Assembly: GCF_001591045.1 (NCBI RefSeq)
Contig: NZ_BCUA01000006.1
Location: 29,596-93,595, forward strand
Length of the DNA: 64,000 nt
Direction of reading: 5' to 3'
From: Sphingopyxis granuli NBRC 100800
GTDB lineage: Bacteria; Pseudomonadota; Alphaproteobacteria; Sphingomonadales; Sphingomonadaceae
Both the position numbers and the translations under genes were made by a program. Below are positions 51,951-61,393 of the stretch, piece after piece (the stretch's first letter is position 1; each line of letters opens with the position of its first letter). Under the pieces are notes generated by a model that saw only the letters and a list, made by a program, of their open reading frames with translations, did not search any database and was not told where the DNA came from.

Positions 51951-54900
51951 TCAGAACTTCTTGGCGATGCTGAACCCGATGATCCGGGGGTCGAGGGTGA
52001 AGACGTTGGCGGTCAAGCCGCTGTCATCGCTGTTCAGGAAGGCATCGGTGATCGGCGTCTTGTTGAACAGGTTCTTGATGTAGAACTGGAACGCCAGCCC
52101 GCTGTCCGGCCGCTCGACCGTGAGCGACACATTGGCGTTATCCCATGATTTCAGGCGGTCGATCTCCGTATTATAAACTCGCGCCCAGCTTTTGGCCTGA
52201 CGATAATAATCGCCGCGCAGGGTGATGTCCCAGTCATTGATCGGCAGCGTATATTGCGCCCCCAGATTGACGGTCCAATGCGGTGCGTTCGGCAGTTCGT
52301 TTCCGCCAAGATCGGCATCAAAGCCCCTGCCTTGATTGGGCGCATCGGTCGCCGGATCATAGGTGAAGCCATACAGGATCGAATTAAGCGATCCCTCCCT
52401 GTAGTCACCATACCAGGACCCCCCGCAGAGCGGTAGCAGCCCAAGCGCGGGATAATCGACAGACAGCGAGTTGTTGATGACCTGTTCCACCAACGCTTTG
52501 GGAGCGACGCAGTTGGAAGCCAGTTGCAGCCATGACTTGACCAACACCCAATCCGGATTGTCCTGCGTCCGGTTCATGACGTCTATCGATTTCATGCCAT
52601 TGTCGATTCGCGTGCCAAGATATCCGAAATTAGCATTCGCCCGAAAACGTGACGTTGGCCGCCACGCCAGCTCCAGTTCGGCACCCCACATTTTCGCATC
52701 GTAGTTCTCGTTGAGGGCCAATCGGTCGACGATCTGTGACACCTGATAATCGGTATAATCGTACAGAAACGCGTTGGCATTCAGCGTGAATTTCCCGCCG
52801 CCAAAACTATTCTTCATTCCTATTTCAAAAGCATTGACGCTTTCTGGCCGGAACGTCGTTGGTAGGGGAAAGAACTGCAACAGTTCCGGGTTTCCGTCGA
52901 TTCCTGGGGGGTTGGCGCCACCGCCCTTATAGCCGCGAGCATAGGACGCGTAAACCAAGGTGCTGTCGGTGAAACTGATATTGGGCTTCCAATCCAAGAC
53001 CATACGCCCCGTCAGTCTCGTCCACTTCTGCTTGATGTCGGGGGACACCCGATAGCCAAAATTCACAAACCCCGAGGAGATAATTCCTCCGCCAAGGAGA
53101 AGCTGTGTATTGATCGGCGTGGCGACCTTTTTGTCTTCGGTAAGCCGCAATCCCGTGGTTAATTTCAGATTGTCGGATAAATTCCAATAAACCTCGCCGA
53201 ATACCGCTTTTGATCTTGTCTTATTTATATTCCTGCTACGGAAATAGTTATGACCGTCTCCGTTTATTTGACTCAGCGGATTAGGATCAACATATACACA
53301 GGGATCGAAAAAATCTGATACATAATTTTCACACGTTCTGATCGGGTATCCAGACTGGGTTCCAGCAAAAATACCTTGGGCCGCTGCCGTGAAAAGATTA
53401 TTGAAAACATAATAATCTTCATCAATTTTATACTCTAAATAATTTGCACCCAGGACAAAATTTATTGCCCCGTCCAACGCTGACTGGAGGCGCAATTCCT
53501 GATACCACTGGCTGCTCCGTGACTTGACCTGATCGACACCAAGGATTGTGTCCGATGGCCCCAGTTGAGGATCGAGAAAAACCCCTCCCGGACTTATTCC
53601 GGCTGTTGGCAGCGTATTTCCAATCGCGTCTACCGCAACGGAGGAATCTCTAATGACGGGGCCAAGACTAAACCTATTATAATCTTGCGTAGAGTTATAA
53701 TTATCTCGGGTATAGGAAGTCTGAGAATAAAGCTTTATGCTCGGGCCTAGAGAAAGCTCTGCGTTCAGCTGGAACACGTCATTTTTGGCCCGGAACGTGG
53801 GATCATAAGTAGTAGAAATGTGCCTTAAATTGCGTGATTGAGCAATGCTGGCGTAAGGATCCTTGGTCGGATCCAGCAGCGTGTAGCCTGAGGGAGTCCT
53901 AGTATCCAAGTTCGGGTCGAGCCCAAGACCGATCGCCGTGGCCGCCGCTGTAATATTAGGAAGCGCAAAGCCGTTCGGCGCCCCAAAAGCATCATCGCTA
54001 TATAACGAACTATCCTGGCAACCCTGGCTCAACAAACCGCGCGCCAACACATTGAGCCTGATTGTTGCATCGTTGGTGAGGTCCACACCGCCGATGGAGG
54101 TTGGCCCGGGATCGCGGGTGCAAAGCTGCTTGCCGGTTCGCGATCGATCGTCATTCTCGTTGAAATGCTCCCAGATCGCGTTGACACGGAAGCTGTCGCT
54201 CGGCTCCCAAGCGGCGCTGGTGCGCGTCGACCAAAGGTCGCGGCCGTTTACACGGCGATTCGTCACCGTGTTGAAGTCATAGCCGTCGCGGCTGGTCCAG
54301 GCGCCTGCCACACGCACCGCCAGCGTGTCGCTGAGGGGCACGTTGAGCATACCCTTCGCCCGCATGCTGCCGTAGTTGCCGGCTTCCAGTTGCAGGTCGC
54401 CCTCAAATTTATCAGGATCGGCGATATTTGGGATCATGTTGACGACACCGCCGGTTGCGTTGCGACCGTACAGCGTGCCTTGGGGACCGCGCAGCACCTC
54501 GACGCGTTCGACATCAAAGTATTCCTGCTCAAACAGGCGATTGCGGATCAGCGGCGTGTTGTTGAAACTGATCGCCACGGCGGGGTCGGACGCGACCGAA
54601 AGCGCCTTTGTTCCCACGCCCCGGATCGAGAAATTGTAGCTCGCGAAGTTGGTTTTGGAGAAGGATACGTTCGGCACCGCGCGAACCAGTTCCGACCCGC
54701 CTTCCACCTTCTGCTCATCAAGCGATTTCGCTGAAAAGGCAGACACCGAAATCGGAACATTCTGGATGGATTCGGCTTTCTTCTGCGCGGTAACGATGAT
54801 TTCGTTGGCAGCGTAACCGCCATCATCGCTGGCGGACGTCGCGGCGTTCCCCGCGTTGGCCGAGATTGCGGATGCCAGCGCCCAGGTGCGCCCGTCGCTC

Positions 54901-55175
54901 GACACGACGCGCAGCCCCGCATCAGCGGCGGCGCGGCGGACGGCCTGATCGACGGTCATCGAGCCTTTGATCGCGCGGATGGTCTTGCCGCGCACCGCTT
55001 CTTCGCTGACAAGAATCTGAATGTCGGCCTGCTCCGCGAGTGCGGGGATGCCGGTGGCGGCCGATTGCGCCGGAACGTCGAAGCTCCTGGTCTGCGCCAT
55101 CGCGGGCGTCGCAACCGCCACCGCACAAATTGCCGCCGAAGACGCGAGAGCGCCGCGAAGATCGCGATACCGCAT
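51951..55175 (-). CDS. TonB-dependent outer-membrane receptor with N-terminal STN signalling domain
   Basis: 1074 residues from ATG at 55175, six bases after GGAGG. Signal peptide, then an STN domain (about 30-110: SFDVPAQSAATGIPALAEQA, GSMTVDQAVRRA), a TonB-box-like EIIVTAQKK, the plug (VPNVSFSK, LRGPQGTLYGRNATGGVVN), a 22-stranded barrel, and a final Phe (SIAKKF). STN plus adjacent FecI/FecR indicates a transducing receptor that induces its own operon when the ligand binds. The ligand is unknown; plug and barrel resemble the broad sphingomonad receptor group. The middle (about 53.1-53.9 kb) is visibly more AT-rich. Confidence 0.92.
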   Translation of the reverse strand: MRYRDLRGALASSAAICAVAVATPAMAQTRSFDVPAQSAATGIPALAEQADIQILVSEEAVRGKTIRAIKGSMTVDQAVRRAAADAGLRVVSSDGRTWALASAISANAGNAATSASDDGGYAANEIIVTAQKKAESIQNVPISVSAFSAKSLDEQKVEGGSELVRAVPNVSFSKTNFASYNFSIRGVGTKALSVASDPAVAISFNNTPLIRNRLFEQEYFDVERVEVLRGPQGTLYGRNATGGVVNMIPNIADPDKFEGDLQLEAGNYGSMRAKGMLNVPLSDTLAVRVAGAWTSRDGYDFNTVTNRRVNGRDLWSTRTSAAWEPSDSFRVNAIWEHFNENDDRSRTGKQLCTRDPGPTSIGGVDLTNDATIRLNVLARGLLSQGCQDSSLYSDDAFGAPNGFALPNITAAATAIGLGLDPNLDTRTPSGYTLLDPTKDPYASIAQSRNLRHISTTYDPTFRAKNDVFQLNAELSLGPSIKLYSQTSYTRDNYNSTQDYNRFSLGPVIRDSSVAVDAIGNTLPTAGISPGGVFLDPQLGPSDTILGVDQVKSRSSQWYQELRLQSALDGAINFVLGANYLEYKIDEDYYVFNNLFTAAAQGIFAGTQSGYPIRTCENYVSDFFDPCVYVDPNPLSQINGDGHNYFRSRNINKTRSKAVFGEVYWNLSDNLKLTTGLRLTEDKKVATPINTQLLLGGGIISSGFVNFGYRVSPDIKQKWTRLTGRMVLDWKPNISFTDSTLVYASYARGYKGGGANPPGIDGNPELLQFFPLPTTFRPESVNAFEIGMKNSFGGGKFTLNANAFLYDYTDYQVSQIVDRLALNENYDAKMWGAELELAWRPTSRFRANANFGYLGTRIDNGMKSIDVMNRTQDNPDWVLVKSWLQLASNCVAPKALVEQVINNSLSVDYPALGLLPLCGGSWYGDYREGSLNSILYGFTYDPATDAPNQGRGFDADLGGNELPNAPHWTVNLGAQYTLPINDWDITLRGDYYRQAKSWARVYNTEIDRLKSWDNANVSLTVERPDSGLAFQFYIKNLFNKTPITDAFLNSDDSGLTANVFTLDPRIIGFSIAKKF

Positions 55176-55272
55176 ATTATCCTCCCCCATGTAATCCGGC
55201 CCGATCATTCGGGCTCACATGGACAACGATGCTTGAGCGAGACTTTTTTGTAATTTTTTCTGAAAAAATCCG

Positions 55273-56259
55273 TCAATCCGACGACAGGATGATCCGGTCG
55301 GCGGTGATGACGGCGCGAGAATCCGTCAGTATCTCAACGGCGTGCGCGAAAGCGTCGGGTTCGTTGGTGCGGAAGCGGCCAATCATCTTTTTCTGGCCGA
55401 GCGCCGCGTCGGAAAGCTCGATCTTGCGGACATTGTAGCGGTTGAACTCGGCCACCGCCTCGGCAACCGTGTCCCCGTCGAACACGAGCTGGCCGGTGCG
55501 CCATGCCAGCGCATTGTCGATTTCCTTGCTCGCACCGGCAATGGACACCACGGCTTTGTCGGGTGCGATGAAGGCGCGCGTTCCCGCCTCGACGCGGCGG
55601 ATATTGGCTTCGTCCCCGACGCGCCACACCTCGACGACGCCTTCGGTCACTCGCACATCGACGCCGTTCGCTTCCCGCCTGACGGAAAAGGCCGTGCCGA
55701 CCGCGCGAACGCGCACGTCGCCGATTTCGACCAGGAAAGGCCGCGCCCGGTCCTTGGCAACCTGAAACCATGCTTCGCCGCCCTTGAGCGCGATCTGGCG
55801 CAGCTTCGGCTTCATGGTCACGTCGAGCGCGGTTTGCGTGTTCACGGCGGCAAGCGAGCCGTCGCTTAGCGGCACGCGCCGGATTTCTCCTATCGCTGTC
55901 TGGATTTGCTCATCCGGCGCAGCGAAGAAATCCATGCGCGGAAGGCCGACCACCAATGCGGCGGCAGCGGCGGCGGCGGCACCGCCGCCCAGTATGACAC
56001 GCCGCCTTGAAAACCAGCCGCCGCCAGCGGCGGCCACCTCGTAAGCTGGCGGTTGTCCGGCGCGAAGGACGCTCGCGCGGTCGAGCATGTTCCATGCAAC
56101 CTTGGCACGGAAATAGGCACCGCGACGGCGATCATCACCCGCGAGCCACGCCTTGAGTTCGGCGCGCACGGCAGGGTCGTGGCCCTCGCGGTCCATGCGG
56201 GCGACCCACTCGACCGCGCGATCATTGATCGCTTGTGCTGTTTCGCGTTCGCTCATCAT
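55273..56259 (-). CDS. FecR-family anti-sigma/signal transducer
   Basis: 328 residues from ATG at 56259, overlapping the sigma-factor gene by 38 bases. Cytoplasmic N-terminus with DUF4880-like pattern (AVEWVARMDREGHDPAVRAEL), one transmembrane helix (about 105-125, Ala-rich), and a periplasmic FecR domain (GEIRRVPLSDGSLAAVNTQT, GGEAWFQVAKD, VRAVGTAFSVRR) plus a C-terminal STN-like part. Passes the receptor signal to the sigma factor. Confidence 0.9.
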   Translation of the reverse strand: MMSERETAQAINDRAVEWVARMDREGHDPAVRAELKAWLAGDDRRRGAYFRAKVAWNMLDRASVLRAGQPPAYEVAAAGGGWFSRRRVILGGGAAAAAAAALVVGLPRMDFFAAPDEQIQTAIGEIRRVPLSDGSLAAVNTQTALDVTMKPKLRQIALKGGEAWFQVAKDRARPFLVEIGDVRVRAVGTAFSVRREANGVDVRVTEGVVEVWRVGDEANIRRVEAGTRAFIAPDKAVVSIAGASKEIDNALAWRTGQLVFDGDTVAEAVAEFNRYNVRKIELSDAALGQKKMIGRFRTNEPDAFAHAVEILTDSRAVITADRIILSSD

Positions 56260-56812
56260 ATCCCATTCTTGCCATTGCTCGCGCGGTCTTGCGATCGCCA
56301 TCGGCTATCGACTGCAATATCAGCTTCATGCCCTTGGCAACTTCATTCCCGATCACAAATTCCGTAACGCCAAGCTGCTCGGCAACCTCGCGCTGCGACA
56401 GTCCATCGACCTTGCGAAGCTCGAAAATCCTTCGGCAGCGGTCGGGCAGCTCCTCGATAAGACGCTGCACCCGTTCCAGTTCGCGCCGGGCGGCGACAAC
56501 CCGTTCGGGTGTCGGCTCGTCCATTGCGATGCCTGTGTTCTCGATCTCCGTAACCGATTCGATGCTGACCACGCGCGCGCGGCGCAATCGCATGAGAACA
56601 ATGCTGCGCGCGGCGGTGAAGAAATAGGCACGACCACTGGCGATATGGCTTACGCCTTTCAGGCCCGCGATCTGGCAATAGGTTTCCTGTATCACGTCTT
56701 CCAGGTCGTCGGGATCGAGGGTGCGAAGCAGCCAGGCGCGCACGTCCGCTTCGTGCGGCAGGATTTCCCGCCCCACCCAGGCCATGATCTGCGCGCGCTT
56801 CTCCCGGTTCAC
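56222..56812 (-). CDS. FecI-type ECF sigma factor
   Basis: 196 residues with sigma region 2 (DLEDVIQETYCQIAGLKGVS) and region 4 (LPDRCRRIFELRKVDGLSQR, EVAEQLGVTEFVIGNEVAKG), of iron-starvation type. First gene of the FecI-FecR-receptor set. The upstream 174-base gap to the divergent gene contains AAATTT-TGTTC-AAATTT (56871-56887), a possible site. Confidence 0.9.
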   Translation of the reverse strand: MNREKRAQIMAWVGREILPHEADVRAWLLRTLDPDDLEDVIQETYCQIAGLKGVSHIASGRAYFFTAARSIVLMRLRRARVVSIESVTEIENTGIAMDEPTPERVVAARRELERVQRLIEELPDRCRRIFELRKVDGLSQREVAEQLGVTEFVIGNEVAKGMKLILQSIADGDRKTARAMARMGYDERTRNSTSDQ

Positions 56813-56986
56813 GTCATTCGACTTTTTCGCTCCCGTTCACCCCAACGATGCACGACGGAGGATTTCCCGTAAATTTTGTTCAAATTTATTGGGTGCTGAC
56901 AATCTACACCCCAATCATCCAAGCCCGAAACCAAACAAAAAATGCACCGCCGCGCATCGTTGGAAGGAGTAGGAGAATGCGAGGCC

Positions 56987-58141
56987 ATGAACGATGAAGC
57001 GACGATAACACGGCAAGAACTTTACGATCTCGTCTGGCAGAAGCCGATGACACGCCTTGCAGAAGAATTTGGGATTACCGACCAACGGCTTGCCAGCCTG
57101 TGCAAGCGAGAGGCGATTCCGCGGCCGCTCCGGGGCCATTGGAACAAGCTCGCATTCGGCAAGCAGGTTGGTGCAAGACCGCCGCTTCCATCCGGAAATC
57201 GAGGCGCGGATGCGATCGTTTTTCGCATATCGGACTTGTTGGCCCCTCCCGCGACGCCCAAATCGCAGGTCGATCGGCACAAGGCAAAGATTCCGCCGGT
57301 TCGAATTTCTGAGCGGCTGTTTCATCCGCACCCGGTCATCGCCGAGCGTATCGCTTGCCGAAAAGCGGATATACGCGCCGGCGAGGAATATTATGACTGC
57401 GGCAACCGCGCGTGGGAGAAGATAACGCCCTTCAACGATGCTGATCGGCGCCTTTTTTGCGTTCTCAATGCTATTTGCCAGAGTCTCGAGACGCATAGAG
57501 TGGCGGTAAGCCGCAATGAGCGCGGCGAACTGACGGCACGTTCGGGCTGTGATGCAATCGTGTTTCAGCTTCGCTACCGAATGAAACGGATCAAGACGTC
57601 AACGATGCCTGACTCCTGGGACATTCGACCCAAAGGGGATGACGTCGTTCGCCGCGATCTCGAAGCGACGGGCAATCTCATATTCGAGATGACAAGTTGG
57701 ATGCCTTCAGGCTTCCGCCGCAAGTGGTGCGAGGGTTCAACCTATCGCATGGAACAGTTTGCCAGCGACATTGTCGCGACCATGATCTTGGCGCTCCCCG
57801 CTCTCGCTGCCGAACGCGAAGCGCGGGAGGAACGCAGGCGTCTTTCTGAAATGAGGATGAAGCAGCAAAGCGAACAGGAAGCGCAGCGACGCTCGGATAA
57901 AAATCGCTTCCGGCAGCTCGCCGAACATGCCGCAGCATGGCGTGAAACGTCGCTGCTGCGACGCTTCGTTGCGGCCATGCGTGAGGCCGACCTCGACATG
58001 GGAATGGTGATCGAGGGCAAGACCATCGCGCAATGGCTCAACTGGGCGGAGATTGCGGTCGACCGTCACGATCCGCTTTTACACCCGAAGAGCGTGATCG
58101 AATCCATTGCAGCCGTGGATCGTTGGACCTATCCAGACTGA
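56987..58141 (+). CDS. Unknown protein adjacent to the integrase
   Basis: 384 residues from ATG at 56987 (an in-frame start at 56942 is less likely; GAGG lies just before 56987). The N-terminus TRQELYDLVWQKPMTRLAEE, FGITDQRLASLCKREAIPRP resembles a helix-turn-helix for DNA contact. The middle is mixed; residues 275-330 are strongly charged and helical (EREAREERRRLSEMRMKQQS), likely coiled coil. I cannot name a family, although similar proteins occur next to integrases in proteobacterial islands. It ends tail to tail with the integrase, overlapping by 104 bases. Confidence 0.75.
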   Translation: MNDEATITRQELYDLVWQKPMTRLAEEFGITDQRLASLCKREAIPRPLRGHWNKLAFGKQVGARPPLPSGNRGADAIVFRISDLLAPPATPKSQVDRHKAKIPPVRISERLFHPHPVIAERIACRKADIRAGEEYYDCGNRAWEKITPFNDADRRLFCVLNAICQSLETHRVAVSRNERGELTARSGCDAIVFQLRYRMKRIKTSTMPDSWDIRPKGDDVVRRDLEATGNLIFEMTSWMPSGFRRKWCEGSTYRMEQFASDIVATMILALPALAAEREAREERRRLSEMRMKQQSEQEAQRRSDKNRFRQLAEHAAAWRETSLLRRFVAAMREADLDMGMVIEGKTIAQWLNWAEIAVDRHDPLLHPKSVIESIAAVDRWTYPD

Positions 58142-59393
58142 CGAGCGGTCCGCCCAAACGCCTTGCACCCACGGCTAGTTTCTCGGGCTCCATATTCTTT
58201 GCGGACTCTACGTTCTCCCGCAAACGATCGAGTTCATCCGACCAGAATTGCATCATCTGGACGCGCTCGTCCCAATATTCGCCTCTGGCATAGGCGCGAC
58301 GCACCGCGTTGCCTTCGGCGTGAGCGAGTTGCCTTTCGATCGCATCGGGATTCCAGCGACCCATTTCGTTGAGCAAGGTGCTTGCCATCGCGCGGAAACC
58401 ATGCCCGGTCATTTCATCCTTCGCGTAGCCGAGACGACGGAGCGCGCCGTTGATGGTGTTTTCCGACATGGGGCGACTGGCCGAGCGTAGCGAAGGAAAA
58501 AGATACGGACTCGGGCTGGCATCATATTCCAGCATGGCGATGATTTCCAAAGCCTGCCGGGAAAGCGGAATCTTGTGGGCCCGGCGCATTTTCATCTTGC
58601 TCCCGGGGATCGTCCACACTGCTTTGTCGAGATCAAACTCCTTCCATTCGGCATGGCGAAGTTCGCCGGGGCGAACAAAAACATGGGGCAAGAGGCGCAG
58701 CGCGATCAGCGTGGACGGATGGCCCTCATAGCTCTCTATCGCGCGCAGCAACGCGCCAACCCCTGCTGGTGTGGTGATGGCGGCGCGATGCGTCACCTTC
58801 GGTGTAATCAGCGCCCCGCGCAAATCGGCGGCGACATCGCGGTCCGCTCGAACAGTGGCGATCGCATAGCGGAAAACCTGACCGCATATGCTTCGCAGGC
58901 GAAGAGCGGTTTCGTGCTTTCCCTTCGTTTCATATTTGCGAAGCAGGGTCAGCAATTCGAACGGCTTGATCTCTGCAATCGGCCGATGCCCGATAAACTG
59001 GTAGGAGAAGTCCAGCAGCCAGCGGTTCTTCTTGAGCGTGGCCGGCGAGAGGCCTTCCTTCGTGACCTTGGCCAGCCATTCCTCTGCGACGGCTTTGAAT
59101 GTGTTTGCCGCCGCTATGCTCGCTGCCGCCTTTTCGAGCCTGGCCTGCTCGGCTGGATCGCGCCCGGTGGCCAGCAATTGCCGAGCTTCGTCGCGCTTGG
59201 CTCTGGCTCCGGCAAGGCCAACATCGGGCCAAGCGCCAAAGGACAGGGTCTTTTGCTTTCCAAGAAAGCGGTAGTTCATCCGCCAACATCGTCGCCCCGC
59301 AGGGGTCACAAGAAGATATAGCCCGCCCGAATCACCCAGCTTATATGGCTTATCGCGGCCCTTCGCCGCCTTGACTGCTACCGCCGTCAGCAT
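58038..59393 (-). CDS. int: P4-type tyrosine integrase of the element
   Basis: 451 residues. N-terminal DUF4102 arm-binding domain (AVKAAKGRDKPYKLGDSGGL), central core-binding domain, and catalytic domain with HVFVRPGELRHAEW (Arg I), MTGHGFRAMASTLLNE (H-x-x-R) and a C-terminal Tyr in AYARGEYWDERVQMM. The stop lies 104 bases inside the convergent gene, and the last 55 residues look unlike the family, so the tail may be extended. It starts 163 bases from a tRNA-Gly gene, its probable target. The gap carries related GGACGTTGCC/GGACGTCC segments near 59526-59544. Confidence 0.93.
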   Translation of the reverse strand: MLTAVAVKAAKGRDKPYKLGDSGGLYLLVTPAGRRCWRMNYRFLGKQKTLSFGAWPDVGLAGARAKRDEARQLLATGRDPAEQARLEKAAASIAAANTFKAVAEEWLAKVTKEGLSPATLKKNRWLLDFSYQFIGHRPIAEIKPFELLTLLRKYETKGKHETALRLRSICGQVFRYAIATVRADRDVAADLRGALITPKVTHRAAITTPAGVGALLRAIESYEGHPSTLIALRLLPHVFVRPGELRHAEWKEFDLDKAVWTIPGSKMKMRRAHKIPLSRQALEIIAMLEYDASPSPYLFPSLRSASRPMSENTINGALRRLGYAKDEMTGHGFRAMASTLLNEMGRWNPDAIERQLAHAEGNAVRRAYARGEYWDERVQMMQFWSDELDRLRENVESAKNMEPEKLAVGARRLGGPLVSLDRSNDPRLQWIRSRSSGVKADRDGRPQSPPS

Positions 59394-59556
59394 GATGGTA
59401 TCTCTTCCATGACTGCCTCGGACATACCATCAAATATACCCCCAAATTGTCGGGGTGCGACGAAATACGCCCGTATCAACACGGACGGTGATAGCATAAA
59501 AAATGGGAGAAATCAGCCGTTTTCTGGACGTTGCCGGACGTCCTCGGAAGAGCCTC

Positions 59557-59585
59557 TGGAGCGGGTAGCGGGAATCGAACCCGCC
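59557..59585. other. att: Probable attachment site in the 3' half of tRNA-Gly
   Basis: P4-type integrases commonly recombine within the 3' part of a tRNA gene and rebuild it. Here the tRNA 3' end faces the integrase, so the element lies on that side. The matching direct repeat should exist at the far end, outside the window. Limits given are approximate. Confidence 0.6.
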
Positions 59586-59630
59586 TAGCTAGCTTGGAAG
59601 GCTAGAGCATTACCACTATGCTATACCCGC
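59557..59630 (-). tRNA. tRNA-Gly (anticodon TCC)
   Basis: Cloverleaf read on the minus strand: acceptor GCGGGTA starts at 59630, D-arm AGCATAGTGGTAATGCT, anticodon stem CTAGC/GCTAG with loop CTTCCAA (anticodon TCC), T-arm GCGGGTTCGATTCCCGC, acceptor TACCCGC, discriminator T and encoded CCA at 59559-59557. About 71 bases plus CCA. Serves as the integration target; the gene is intact. Confidence 0.97.
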
Positions 59631-59755
59631 GTCTCCAAGGTCGGCGGCGATTGCCATTTCGGCCCGCATTCGTCAAGCGTCGACATCGGATCGGGCGCGG
59701 CCCGCGGGCCGGCGCCGCGATTGAGAACATCATGGCAACATGATAGGATGGGCGC

Positions 59756-60877
59756 GTGAGCGAGGGCAGCGACAGCGGTGCGGAGGGCGCAGGCGGCCCG
59801 GTGCGCAAGATCATCCATGTCGACATGGATGCCTTCTACGCCTCGGTCGAGCAGCGCGACGACCCGGCCTTGCGCGGAAAGCCCGTTGCGGTCGGTGGCT
59901 CATCGCGGCGTGGCGTGGTCGCCGCCGCTTCTTATGAGGCTCGAAAATTCGGGGTCCGCTCCGCGATGCCGAGCGTCACCGCCCGGCGGCGCTGCCCCGA
60001 CCTGCTCTTCGTCCCGCCGCGCTTCGACGCCTATCGCGAGATTTCACACCAGATCCGCGCCATCTTTCGCGACTATGCCGACGAGGTCGAGCCGCTGGCG
60101 CTCGACGAGGCCTATCTCGACGTCACGCGCGACAAGGCCGGACTGGGCAGCGCGACCGCCGCGGCGCGTGCGATCCGCGCCCGTATCCGCGCCGAGACCC
60201 GCCTCACCGCGTCGGCCGGCGTCTCCTACAACAAGTTCATCGCCAAGCTCGCCTCCGACCAGAACAAACCCGACGGGCTGACCGTCATTCCGCCGCGCCG
60301 GGGCGCCGCGTTCGTCCAGACGCTGTCGATCCGCCGCTTTCACGGCATCGGCCCGGTGACGGCGGCGAAGATGGAGGGGCTCGGCATCTTTTCCGGTGCC
60401 GATCTGGCGGCGAAGGACAGGGCGTGGCTCGCCAGCCATTTCGGCAACAGCGCCGAATGGCTCCACAATCTGGCGCGCGGGATCGACCATCGCCGCGTCA
60501 AGTCGAACCGGCCGCTCAAGTCGCTCGGCGGCGAGCGGACCTTCTTCCACGACCTGATCGCCGACGTCGAGATCCGCGAGGCGCTTGCGCATGTCTGTAC
60601 CGTCGTCTGGGACCGCGCCGCCAAGCGCCATGCACGCGGCCGCACGGTAACGCTCAAGCTGCGCTACGCCGATTTCCGGACGATCACGCGGGCGAAATCG
60701 GTCCCCTTCCCCATCGGCGACGGCGCGGCGCTGCTCGCGGTGGGCGAGGCGATCCTGGCCCCGCTGCTGCCCGTCGAGCAGGGCATCCGCCTGCTGGGGG
60801 TGACGCTGAGCAAGTTCGAGGGGGAAGAGGAGGAGGAAGCCCTCGCCGCACCCAGTGACCTGCTCAGTCTTATCTGA
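59756..60877 (+). CDS. dinB: DNA polymerase IV (Y family)
   Basis: Error-prone translesion polymerase. 373 residues starting at GTG 59756. Catalytic acids in HVDMDAFYASVEQRD and ALDEAYLDVT, then helix-hairpin-helix region (RRFHGIGPVTAAKMEGLGI) and little-finger domain. The final tail EGEEEEEALAAP is acidic; the usual beta-clamp-binding sequence is not obvious. First gene outside the element. Confidence 0.95.
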   Translation: MSEGSDSGAEGAGGPVRKIIHVDMDAFYASVEQRDDPALRGKPVAVGGSSRRGVVAAASYEARKFGVRSAMPSVTARRRCPDLLFVPPRFDAYREISHQIRAIFRDYADEVEPLALDEAYLDVTRDKAGLGSATAAARAIRARIRAETRLTASAGVSYNKFIAKLASDQNKPDGLTVIPPRRGAAFVQTLSIRRFHGIGPVTAAKMEGLGIFSGADLAAKDRAWLASHFGNSAEWLHNLARGIDHRRVKSNRPLKSLGGERTFFHDLIADVEIREALAHVCTVVWDRAAKRHARGRTVTLKLRYADFRTITRAKSVPFPIGDGAALLAVGEAILAPLLPVEQGIRLLGVTLSKFEGEEEEEALAAPSDLLSLI

Positions 60878-61334
60878 CCGCCAGCGCGGGCGCGAAGCGG
60901 CGGATCGCCACCTGCATCTTCGGTGACATAGCCTTGAAATCGCAGCGGATCAGCGGCTCGTCCATTTCCTGAATCTCGTCCCGAAAAGGTGCGCCGACGC
61001 GGTAAAGCGCGCGATCCGTTTCGACCCGCTTGATGCGGAAATAGCCCGCGCCGTCGTAGCCGCCGAACTGCATCTGGGTGAAGCCGTCCGGCTCCGCGCG
61101 CGTCTGCGTGATCGGTTCGAGTTCGGCGGCGGGGCCCATGCTGCCGTTGGGGCCATAATAATAGAGCGCGCCCCAGCGCGTTCCGTCGAAGACATAGCCG
61201 TGATGCACCGTGGCGCATTTTTCGGTGTCGTTGGTCCAGAAACCCGGCGCGATCGGCAGTTCGATCGCAGGCTGTGCCCCGGCTGGCGTTCCGTTCATCA
61301 GCGCCGCCGCGGCGATCATTCCCAAAGCGCGCAT
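60870..61334 (-). CDS. Exported hypothetical protein
   Basis: 154 residues from ATG at 61334: signal peptide (MRALGMIAAAALMNG, cleavage near GAQPA), then a small soluble domain with WTNDTEKCATVHHGYVF, ALYYYGPNGSMGP and a C-terminal basic segment. I do not recognise a family. Two cysteines. Overlaps dinB by 8 bases tail to tail. The upstream ORF extension to 61478 overlaps prfC and is rejected. Confidence 0.75.
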   Translation of the reverse strand: MRALGMIAAAALMNGTPAGAQPAIELPIAPGFWTNDTEKCATVHHGYVFDGTRWGALYYYGPNGSMGPAAELEPITQTRAEPDGFTQMQFGGYDGAGYFRIKRVETDRALYRVGAPFRDEIQEMDEPLIRCDFKAMSPKMQVAIRRFAPALAVR

Positions 61335-61393
61335 CCATCCCTCCCCACCCATGGTCGAACGTGACGTCATGGTGGCGGAATCGCTGCGGGCGA

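Larger units (their letters stand above)
1..59600. mobile_element. Integrative conjugative element, right portion (left end outside window)
   Basis: Everything left of the tRNA-Gly gene reads as one conjugative element: Trb mating channel, coupling protein, relaxase, ParB, ArdC, excisionase-like gene, quorum-sensing control genes, and a P4-type tyrosine integrase pointing away from the tRNA. Cargo includes a complete Dpd DNA-modification operon, a possible second restriction-type cassette and a FecI-FecR-TonB receptor set. The left attachment site is not in the window because trbI is cut by the edge. The right boundary is placed in the 3' half of the tRNA gene by family habit; the exact crossover core cannot be fixed without the other att copy. 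Confidence 0.85.
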
